Assembly: GCA_031267455.1 (NCBI GenBank)
Contig: JAIRZC010000003.1
Location: 1 to 6,724, forward strand
DNA length: 6,724 nt
Source: Accumulibacter sp.
Lineage (GTDB): Bacteria > Pseudomonadota > Gammaproteobacteria > Burkholderiales > Rhodocyclaceae
Direction of reading: 5' to 3'
The position numbers and the translations under genes were made by a program. Each line of letters opens with the position of its first letter. Within the stretch, counting starts at the first letter, position 1. The notes below the pieces were generated by a model. It saw only the letters and a program-made list of their open reading frames with translations, had not been told where the DNA came from and did no database searches. This document shows positions 1 through 6,083 of the stretch, piece after piece.

Positions 1-702
<702 letters not shown>

Positions 703-704
703 TC

Positions 705-732
705 AGATGGGGACGATCCGCGCGCCTTCAAG
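705..732 (-). promoter_or_regulatory. sigma-32 (RpoH) heat-shock promoter of dnaK
   Basis: On the minus strand, CTTGAAG (726-732) is followed by a 13-nt spacer (713-725) and CCCCATCT (705-712). The E. coli sigma-32 consensus is CTTGAAA, about 13-14 nt, then CCCCATNT, so only one position differs from the core. The expected start of transcription near 697-699 leaves a leader of about 38 nt before the dnaK ATG. The -35 box overlaps the last bases of grpE and contains its TGA stop (728-730), so dnaK can be transcribed separately from grpE as well as by read-through. Confidence 0.85.
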
Positions 733-1342
733 CTTTCGCCTTTGCGACGACGACCAGCGCGGGGCGCAGAACGCGATCGGCAAGTAAATAACCCTTTTGC
801 AGGACGGAAACGATGGTATTCGGCCCGCGCTCGCTCTCGATGGTGCTGATCGCTTGATGAAAGTTCGGATCGAAGGCCTCGTCGACCGGATTGATTTCCC
901 TCAGGACGGATTTTTCGAATGCGGCGGAAAGCTGCCTCAGAGTCAGCTCAGTGCCAGATTTCAGGTTTTCGACCGTCGGCGCCTCGACCGCGAGCGCCGC
1001 TTCGAGGCTGTCCTTAACCGGCAAGAGATCGTTCGCGAAGCGCTCGACCGCGAACTTCGCCGCCCTGGCGACATCTTCGCGCGCGCGGCGACGGGTGTTT
1101 TCGACATCGGCCTGCGCCCGCAGCCAGGCGTCGCGAGTCTCTTCGAGCTTAAGTTCCGCCTCCCGAAGCTTTTCTTCCGCGCCAGGCTCGTCAGGCACAG
1201 ACACCTCGGAAGAGTTTTCGAGCGTAGAACCGCTCGCGTTTTCAGATACGCACTCCTTCTCTTCACTTTCCTCTTTTTCCCGGGGCCGCGCCTCTGGCGC
1301 GCCGGGGGTAGCTACTTGCGTTCCTGTGGGTTGCTCGTGCAT
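728..1342 (-). CDS. grpE: GrpE, nucleotide exchange factor of DnaK
   Basis: This is a cytosolic co-chaperone that forms a dimer and drives ADP release from DnaK. The 204-residue product is close to the usual length (E. coli GrpE has 197). Residues 1-55 are an acidic, low-complexity N-terminus. Residues 56-105 form the long dimerisation helix, with the typical [13 protein letters not shown] stretch at 75-87. The C-terminal beta domain carries the family signature [10 protein letters not shown] (157-166), then [21 protein letters not shown] (181-201). The reading frame stays open far upstream to 1750, but that part lies antisense to the kinase gene. The start at 1342 is chosen because an AGGAG (1353-1357, minus) lies 10 nt before it and because the family N-terminus fits. 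Transcription comes from a sigma-32 promoter just upstream. The gene is divergent from the kinase gene, with 178 bp between the start codons. Confidence 0.97.
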   Translation of the reverse strand: MHEQPTGTQVATPGAPEARPREKEESEEKECVSENASGSTLENSSEVSVPDEPGAEEKLREAELKLEETRDAWLRAQADVENTRRRAREDVARAAKFAVERFANDLLPVKDSLEAALAVEAPTVENLKSGTELTLRQLSAAFEKSVLREINPVDEAFDPNFHQAISTIESERGPNTIVSVLQKGYLLADRVLRPALVVVAKAKA

Positions 1343-1352
1343 AGTGGATGAT

Positions 1353-1357
1353 CTCCT
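1353..1357 (-). promoter_or_regulatory. Shine-Dalgarno that fixes the grpE start
   Basis: AGGAG on the minus strand lies 10 nt before the ATG at 1342. It supports this start over the longer open frame that extends upstream through the divergent promoter region. Confidence 0.7.
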
Positions 1358-1372
1358 GAAAAACTTCCCCGG

Positions 1373-1400
1373 AAATGGGGGCGATTTTCGCAGTCTCAAG
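1373..1400 (-). promoter_or_regulatory. sigma-32 (RpoH) heat-shock promoter of grpE
   Basis: On the minus strand, CTTGAGA (1394-1400) is followed by a 13-nt spacer (1381-1393) and CCCCATTT (1373-1380), matching the sigma-32 consensus CTTGAAA / CCCCATNT with one mismatch in the -35. The spacer length is identical to that of the dnaK promoter. The start of transcription should fall near 1366, giving a leader of about 24 nt that contains the AGGAG ribosome-binding site. No CIRCE inverted repeat is seen around it. Confidence 0.85.
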
Positions 1401-1520
1401 CCGCATGAAGAAATTTTTTCCACAGGAAATACGATCCGGTTTTCAAAAGTATGTTCTAAAGCTTGAGTTTGAGCTAGGATTCCGGACTTTGGACAAACAT
1501 CAATCCAGCCATCGGAGCGG

Positions 1521-3062
1521 ATGACAACAAGAACGACCCGGTCGGACAAAGAAAAAACCAATAAGAAACCCCTGCCCGAAAACGCGCGCCCGGATGAAAC
1601 CGAGGGCGCAGGAGTCTCTTTCCCCGAAAAAAGCCCCTCCGAGGTCAAACCGGATAACAGCGCCGAGCCGTTTCGACCCACGGAAAGCGAAACGCCCCAT
1701 TCCAGAGACAAAGGCGCTCCGCCGGCTTTTATCGGAAAATACAAGCTCATCCGCGAAATCGGGAAAGGCGCGACCGCGACCGTCTATCTCGTTTCCGACC
1801 CCGAGACGGGCGGCGAATTCGCGCTGAAGCTGATCCGCTTTCGCGGCGAAAACGAAGCGATGTCGCGCCGCCTTCGAAAGTTGTTCCAGACCGAGGGTGC
1901 CATAGGCCGCCGTCTGAAGCACCCGAACATCGTCCGTATATTCGACGCGCGGATCGAGGCGGATCGCGCGTATATTGTAATGGAATACGTCGACTGCGTC
2001 TCGCTCGAGACGTTTTGTACGATCAACAACCTCCTGCCGCTCCATCGCGTCATCGGAATCGTCTTCAAATGCTGCCTCGCGCTCGACTACGCCTTTCGAC
2101 AAGGCGTCGTTCACCGAGACATCAAACCGGCCAACATCCTGCTCGACAAGGAAGATAACCCGAAGATCGCCGATTTCGGCCTCGCACTGAACGTCCGCAA
2201 GGACGTCAGTAACGACTCGACCTTCGTCATGGGCGTCGGCTCGCCCGCATACATGTCGCCCGAACAGGTCAAGAACTACCCCTTGAACCACAAGACCGAC
2301 CTGTATTCGCTGGGCGTCGTTCTTTTTCAACTCCTGACGGGACGTCTGCCTTTCCGCGCGACGGCCCAGGGAGCGCTGGTCTACAAGATAATCAACCAGG
2401 AAATACCCTCGGTCTGCGCGCTCAATCCCAACCTTCCGGCCGGACTCGATCCGATCATCCAGAAAGCGCTCGAAAAGGACCTTTACAGCCGCTACCGCAA
2501 CGGCGCCGACTTCGCCAAGGATCTCTCTGCTGTCCGCTACCAGATCATGGAAGAAGACTCGACGGAGCGAGATACGTCCCATTTCCGGAGGCTGCGCCGC
2601 ATGCACTTCTTCGCCGAATTCGACGACATCGAGATATGGGAGCTCCTGCGCACGAGCGTTTGGAGAAACTACGCGGCCAGGATCCGACTGATCCGCGAGG
2701 GGGACAAAAACAGGTTTTTCGGCGTTCTGCTAAAGGGGAATGTCGAAGTCTCGCTCGGCGGAAAGAGCCTTGTCACCCTCGGTCCCGGTGAAGTCATCGG
2801 CGAAATGGCCTTTCTCCACCCGCGCGACATGACGCGAACGGCGTCGGTCGTCACGCTCGAACCTTGCAAATTCCTCGAAATCAACTGCTCGGCGTTTGAA
2901 TTGAGTTCCGAAGAACTCCAGGAGCGTTTCCGGAAAGTCCTGATTGCCAAGGTACTCGATCGTCTGCGGAATGCCAACCAAGCGCTCGCCAAGTTCGGAA
3001 AGACCGCAACGAAGGGTGCGGGCGGGTCGGCAAGCATGGAGATCGAACCCCTCGATTCATGA
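1521..3062 (+). CDS. Soluble Ser/Thr protein kinase with C-terminal cyclic-nucleotide-binding domain
   Basis: This is a 513-residue two-domain signalling protein. Residues 1-70 are charged, proline-rich and probably disordered. Residues 71-340 are a complete Hanks-type kinase: glycine loop GKGATATV (81-88), ATP-anchoring K103 in ALK, helix-C E125, catalytic [11 protein letters not shown] (198-208, with D200, K202 and N205), DFG (218-220), SPE (246-248) and D260 in TDLYSLGVV. All key residues are present, so it should be active. Residues 362-485 resemble a CRP/PKA-type cyclic-nucleotide domain, with [18 protein letters not shown] and a phosphate-binding cassette containing G427-E428 and R439-T440-A441. 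No transmembrane helix or PASTA repeat is visible, so a cytosolic location is inferred. The ATG at 1521 is the first start after an in-frame TGA (1470-1472); a GGAG lies only 3 nt before it, an unusually short spacing. The gene is divergent from grpE and convergent with hemH. The ligand and substrates cannot be read from the sequence. Confidence 0.93.
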   Translation: MTTRTTRSDKEKTNKKPLPENARPDETEGAGVSFPEKSPSEVKPDNSAEPFRPTESETPHSRDKGAPPAFIGKYKLIREIGKGATATVYLVSDPETGGEFALKLIRFRGENEAMSRRLRKLFQTEGAIGRRLKHPNIVRIFDARIEADRAYIVMEYVDCVSLETFCTINNLLPLHRVIGIVFKCCLALDYAFRQGVVHRDIKPANILLDKEDNPKIADFGLALNVRKDVSNDSTFVMGVGSPAYMSPEQVKNYPLNHKTDLYSLGVVLFQLLTGRLPFRATAQGALVYKIINQEIPSVCALNPNLPAGLDPIIQKALEKDLYSRYRNGADFAKDLSAVRYQIMEEDSTERDTSHFRRLRRMHFFAEFDDIEIWELLRTSVWRNYAARIRLIREGDKNRFFGVLLKGNVEVSLGGKSLVTLGPGEVIGEMAFLHPRDMTRTASVVTLEPCKFLEINCSAFELSSEELQERFRKVLIAKVLDRLRNANQALAKFGKTATKGAGGSASMEIEPLDS

Positions 3063-3130
3063 AAAAGCGTCCCTCGCGGCGGGAAAGGCCCGAAGATATC
3101 GAAGGATGCCGTCCGGGATTTCGATCCGCT

Positions 3131-4243
3131 TCAATCGATCTGAAGCGAAAATTCGGGCGGTATTTGCCTGGAAAGGGAAAGTGCGTCGATCGCCACCGTC
3201 GAAAAAGACAGGCCGAGCCGGGAGGCAGCGATTTTCGCCATCGCGTCGACCCACGCGTCATCCTCGTTCAAACAGGGGATGTAGTTGAATTTTTCGCCGC
3301 CCGATTCGAGGAAGATTTTCTTCCCGAGGATCGCGATTTCACTCAGAGTCTCGAGGCAGTCCGCGGCAAATCCCGGGCAGAGGACATCGAGGCGCTTGAC
3401 GCCCTTTTTCACAAGAGAGGCAATCATCTCCTCCGTGCAAGGCTCAAGCCATCTCCCGCGGCCAAAACGCGATTGGAAGCCGACGAGCCAGTCCTCGTCG
3501 CCGAGTTCCAGGGCTTTCGCCAGAAGCTTTGCCGTCCGCAGACATTCGTCCTCGTAGGGGTCGCCTTTCTCGATTTGGCGGCGAGGGATGCCATGAAAGC
3601 TCATCAGCAGACGCGGTCGGCCGTCGGGATGTCCGTTCGCCGACCAGAAACGGCGAACGGACGCGGCGAGCGCGGCAAGATATCCCGGATCGTCCCCGTA
3701 GCTCCCCACGACTGAAAATTCCGGCGGGTCGTCGGTTTTTTTCGCCCACGCGAAGGCGGCATCGATCGCGCTCACGGTCGTCGTCGAGGAATACTGAGGG
3801 TAGAGTGGAAACAGCAGGATGCGTGAAAACCCGGCGTTTTTCAGGTTTTCCAAGACGGAAGGAATCGACGGGCGTCCATAACGCATGGCAAAATCGACGA
3901 CGAAACGGCCATCAGGGCGCGTGGAGGATTCGAGGGCATCAAAGAGGCGAGCGGCCATTCGCGCCGTATGCGCTATCAGGGGCGATCCTTCGGGAGTCCA
4001 AATCGCCGCGTATTTTTCGGCTATTCTTTTCGGTCGGATGTTCAGGATGACGCCATTGAGAATGGGGCGCCAAAGAGCGCCCGGCAGGGAGATGAGATGC
4101 GTATCGGAGAGCATTTCTTTGAGAAAACCTCGGACATCCGGCACGGCCGCTGAATCGGGCGTCCCGAGATTGACGAGGACGACGGCAGCGTCCGCTGGGG
4201 ACATCCGCGGGACTTGTGCCTCGGAATCCTCCGGGCAAGTCAT
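3131..4243 (-). CDS. hemH: Ferrochelatase (protoheme ferro-lyase)
   Basis: This enzyme catalyses insertion of Fe(II) into protoporphyrin IX, the last step of protoheme synthesis in the cytosol or at the inner membrane surface. The 370-residue product shows VLVNLGTPDS (22-31), FPLYPQYSSTTT (145-156), SFHGIP with the catalytic H217 (215-220), GDPYEDEC (227-234), FQSRFG (256-261), the acidic active-site segment EPCTEE (267-272), and PGFAADCLETLSEI (290-303). In E. coli the last acidic segment reads PYTDE; here it is PCTEE, so the tyrosine is a cysteine and the aspartate a glutamate, while the conserved final glutamate (E272) is kept. The ATG at 4243 overlaps the hrcA stop as TGATG, suggesting coupled translation. 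A second ATG at 4204 (residue 14) would also leave the full domain, and neither has a strong Shine-Dalgarno. The gene is convergent with the kinase gene, 68 bp apart, with no clear terminator between them. Confidence 0.97.
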   Translation of the reverse strand: MTCPEDSEAQVPRMSPADAAVVLVNLGTPDSAAVPDVRGFLKEMLSDTHLISLPGALWRPILNGVILNIRPKRIAEKYAAIWTPEGSPLIAHTARMAARLFDALESSTRPDGRFVVDFAMRYGRPSIPSVLENLKNAGFSRILLFPLYPQYSSTTTVSAIDAAFAWAKKTDDPPEFSVVGSYGDDPGYLAALAASVRRFWSANGHPDGRPRLLMSFHGIPRRQIEKGDPYEDECLRTAKLLAKALELGDEDWLVGFQSRFGRGRWLEPCTEEMIASLVKKGVKRLDVLCPGFAADCLETLSEIAILGKKIFLESGGEKFNYIPCLNEDDAWVDAMAKIAASRLGLSFSTVAIDALSLSRQIPPEFSLQID

Positions 4244-5271
4244 CAGGAAGACGTCTGGTGGCTTAGCGAGGACGACAACAGGCGCGCCGTGATATCAACA
4301 ATGGGAATGACACGTTCGTAGGCCATCCGCGTCGGCCCGATAACTCCGACGAGACCAACGACCTGACCGTCGACCTCATAGGGCGCGGTCACGACACTGC
4401 ATTCGTCGAGCGGCGCGATCCCGGATTCACCTCCAATGAATATCTGGATTCCCTCGGCGCGATGCGAAACATCAAGCAAGCGCATCAGCGCGGTACGTTG
4501 TTCGAACAAGTCGAAAAGCTCGCGAAGGCGTTTCATGTCCGACGAGAATTCCTCGATTCCGAGCAAGTTGTGCTCTCCGGAAATGACGTATTGGCGCTCG
4601 TCCTCGCGCATTGCCTCGTCGCTGGCCGAGAGCGCGGCTGCCATGAGATCCTGGAGATCGGCGCGAATCTTGATCAGGTCGTCCGTCACGCATCGTCGAA
4701 TGTAGTCGAAGTCGCGAGCGGCGTAGTTTTGGTTGAGATAGTTCGTCGCGAACGCAAGTTCCGCGGGAGAATAGGGGCGATCGGTGAAAAGGATTCGATT
4801 CTGCACATCGCCGTCCTCGGTAACGAGGATCAGGAGGATGCGCTTTTCGGAGAGGCCCATAAACTCGATGTGCCGTATACGTACCTGTGCCTTGCGCGGC
4901 GTCAGAACGATTCCCGCAAAGCGCGTCAGTTCCGAGACGAGGAACGATGCGTTGTTGATGAGCCGCTGTGGTTGCGAAAAATGCAGATGATCCTTGATCG
5001 CGTGAATTTTCTCGGATTCGAGCGGCTGTATCGTGAGCAGGCTATCAACAAAAAAGCGATAGCCGCGCGACGTCGGGACACGGCCCGCTGAAGTGTGCGG
5101 ACTCGCTATGAAACCGAGTTCCTCGAGATCGGCCATGACATTGCGTATCGTCGCGGCGGAAAGGTCGAGACCGGAGAATTTGGACAGGGCGCGCGAGCCG
5201 ACAGGCTGCCCTTCAGCGATGTAATGCTCGATCAAGGTCTTGAGCAGGGTTTTCGAACGCTCATTCAGCAT
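4243..5271 (-). CDS. hrcA: HrcA, heat-inducible transcription repressor
   Basis: This repressor of class I heat-shock genes binds the CIRCE operator (TTAGCACTC-N9-GAGTGCTAA) and depends on GroEL for activity. The 342-residue product has the normal family length. The N-terminal winged helix (about 1-75) carries the family hallmark SAATIRNVMADLEELGFI (38-55) and SPHTSAGRVPTSRGYRFFVD (57-76). The central GAF-like region with its inserted segment follows, and the C-terminal end has IFIGGES (277-283) and VGVIGPTRMAYERVIPIVD (308-326). The start is unambiguous: an in-frame TAA (5281-5283) lies four codons upstream of the ATG at 5271. The Shine-Dalgarno is poor (nothing better than AAAG). The gene overlaps hemH by one base and is probably co-transcribed with it. 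No convincing promoter or CIRCE is seen upstream. Confidence 0.98.
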   Translation of the reverse strand: MLNERSKTLLKTLIEHYIAEGQPVGSRALSKFSGLDLSAATIRNVMADLEELGFIASPHTSAGRVPTSRGYRFFVDSLLTIQPLESEKIHAIKDHLHFSQPQRLINNASFLVSELTRFAGIVLTPRKAQVRIRHIEFMGLSEKRILLILVTEDGDVQNRILFTDRPYSPAELAFATNYLNQNYAARDFDYIRRCVTDDLIKIRADLQDLMAAALSASDEAMREDERQYVISGEHNLLGIEEFSSDMKRLRELFDLFEQRTALMRLLDVSHRAEGIQIFIGGESGIAPLDECSVVTAPYEVDGQVVGLVGVIGPTRMAYERVIPIVDITARLLSSSLSHQTSS

Positions 5272-5376
5272 GAGGCGACTTTACAAAAAGATTCTCCGGC
5301 ATGCCATAGGCGCGAGGCCATCGCGCTTATGCGCTCTACTGTCCAAAAGCCTGTCGGGCCTGACCCAATCGGCTGT

Positions 5377-5400
5377 CGGGAAAACGGCCTGCTTTTCCCG
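5377..5400. repeat. Perfect 8-bp stem hairpin inside the inverted-repeat block
   Basis: CGGGAAAA (5377-5384) pairs perfectly with TTTTCCCG (5393-5400) around an 8-base loop. No T-run follows on either strand, so it is not a typical intrinsic terminator. The 3' arm is part of the 14-bp tandem duplication, so a second TTTTCC at 5407-5412 could compete for pairing. Confidence 0.7.
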
Positions 5401-5423
5401 GCCTGCTTTTCCTCGCGGCGCGG

Positions 5424-5446
5424 CGCGAATAGAGGAGCTATTCGCG
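5424..5446. repeat. Perfect 9-bp stem hairpin with AGGAG loop
   Basis: CGCGAATAG (5424-5432) and CTATTCGCG (5438-5446) are exact reverse complements around the 5-base loop AGGAG. It is the strongest palindrome in the intergenic region and lies near the middle of the 162-bp block. It could be an RNA stem-loop or a protein-binding palindrome. Confidence 0.75.
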
Positions 5447-5572
5447 TAACCCCAGACAAAAACGTATCCGCTTGCCCTTTCGCTCCAACCCATTGAAGCC
5501 CGACAGGCTCCTGAATGTTTAGTCCCGCATTGTGCTAGTGTAATCTATAGCCAGTCACCGGAGGGATGGATT

Positions 5573-5692
5573 ATGGTAAGCGTAGTATTATACGGCAGAC
5601 GGAGGCCGCGCGTTTGTCCAGGGTTCTCGAAAGAAAGCATGCCTGACCGTTGGACGGCGCGGGACGTGGATGTTCAAAGCCTGGCTCAGTGA
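5573..5692 (+). CDS. Possible 39-residue small ORF of unknown function with a strong ribosome-binding site
   Basis: The main support is translational: GGAGGG (5560-5565) lies 7 nt before the ATG, the best-spaced Shine-Dalgarno in the intergenic region. The product begins MVSVVLYGRRRPRVC and ends DVQSLAQ; it is basic, with no membrane segment or recognised motif. An alternative ATG at 5566 in another frame would touch the Shine-Dalgarno and give only 26 codons. No convincing promoter is seen; a poor TAATCT (5541-5546) is the nearest -10-like box. It may be a chance ORF or a leftover of a decayed gene. Confidence 0.25.
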   Translation: MVSVVLYGRRRPRVCPGFSKESMPDRWTARDVDVQSLAQ

Positions 5693-5713
5693 GAATTTTG
5701 ATTATGGAAATCG

Positions 5714-5745
5714 ACCTCGCCACTCGGAGAACGAGGGTGGCGGGT
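5714..5745. repeat. Stem-loop with one bulged base
   Basis: The stem pairs ACC (5714-5716) with GGT (5743-5745), and CGCCACTC (5718-5725) with GGGTGGCG (5735-5742), leaving T5717 bulged, one T-G wobble and a 9-base loop. No U-tract follows on either strand. It falls between the small ORF and the transposase remnant; its role is unknown. Confidence 0.45.
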
Positions 5746-5771
5746 TGCAGAATTCTGTTTGGTTCTGGCTA

Positions 5772-6031
5772 TAGCGGTGGGGTTTGAATGTCCCGCCCAG
5801 ACAGCCGGAAAGCCCGTTTCAAAAGACGATAGTCCGCCGCCGATTGCGAAGAGGGAAAGCCTGAGCCTGTCTTGGCTTGGGGCGCGGACCGTCGTTCGTG
5901 GAGAAAATATCTGTCATGGGAATGGCCGGGAAAGGCGCGCCAACAATCCTTCCGCTCCTGTGGGTAAAAGCCTGTTTGACGCCAAACTCATAGGGCTTGA
6001 AAGTATCCGCATGAGCAGGTCTCTGACTGGC
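5772..6031 (-). pseudogene. Decayed IS5-type transposase fragment, frameshifted
   Basis: Read on the minus strand, one frame gives KPYEFGVK (5975-5998) followed by THRSGRIVGAP. A second frame continues with PGHSHDRYFLHE (5895-5930). In intact IS5-family DDE transposases the corresponding stretch runs approximately KPYEFGVK, then a THKSG-VVGA segment, then PGNPYDGHTL, in the same order and close to this spacing. The two blocks are in different frames, with the shift near 5931-5935. The first block is preceded by an in-frame TAA (6032-6034) and the second ends at a TAG (5769-5771). No complete catalytic domain, start codon or matching terminal repeats are visible, so this is a remnant. The family assignment is from memory of the motif, and the limits beyond 5889-6001 are approximate. 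Confidence 0.5.
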
Positions 6032-6083
6032 TTAACCGGCCAGGTAATCGCCCCGTCCATAAAACAAGCGCCGCCCGGCCCGC

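Larger units (their letters stand above)
5348..5509. repeat. 162-bp block bounded by 12-bp perfect inverted repeats (MITE/REP-like candidate)
   Basis: The left arm AGCCTGTCGGGC (5348-5359) is the exact reverse complement of the right arm GCCCGACAGGCT (5498-5509). The interior holds two perfect hairpins (5377-5400 and 5424-5446), an immediate 14-bp tandem duplication of CGGCCTGCTTTTCC (5385-5412), and a second copy of CTGTCGGG (5373-5380). It lies directly upstream of hrcA. No target-site duplication is apparent beside the arms. The compact palindromic build suggests a non-autonomous mobile or dispersed intergenic repeat, but a single copy in this window cannot prove that. Confidence 0.6.
5272..6083. 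other. 812-bp intergenic region between lptG and hrcA
   Basis: Apart from the repeat block, the small ORF, the stem-loop and the transposase remnant listed separately, I see no gene here. No tRNA, no known riboswitch or structured RNA (RNase P, tmRNA, SRP and 6S signatures were looked for by eye), no CIRCE operator, and no clear promoter for hrcA. The mixture of short broken reading frames on both strands suggests decayed inserted DNA. Confidence 0.5.

Noticed and set aside
1343..1750. Upstream extension of the grpE reading frame to 340 residues
   Set aside because: It is antisense to the kinase N-terminus, passes through the sigma-32 promoter, and lacks GrpE similarity; the start at 1342 has a Shine-Dalgarno.
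1500..2606. Long minus-strand open frame of 368 codons opposite the kinase
   Set aside because: It is a shadow of the kinase codons in GC-rich DNA, with no recognisable domain, while the plus strand encodes a complete kinase.
3063..3130. Possible terminator between the kinase and hemH (imperfect stem at 3098-3125)
   Set aside because: The stem has a 5-base bulge, few GC pairs and no T-run on either side, so it does not support a terminator call.
4462..5091. 209-codon plus-strand frame opposite hrcA
   Set aside because: The minus strand encodes the full HrcA with all signatures, so this is an antisense shadow.
5580..5700. Riboswitch-like stretch upstream of the transposase remnant
   Set aside because: Compared by eye with c-di-GMP, TPP and cobalamin consensus cores; no match beyond short chance words, and no regulated gene follows.
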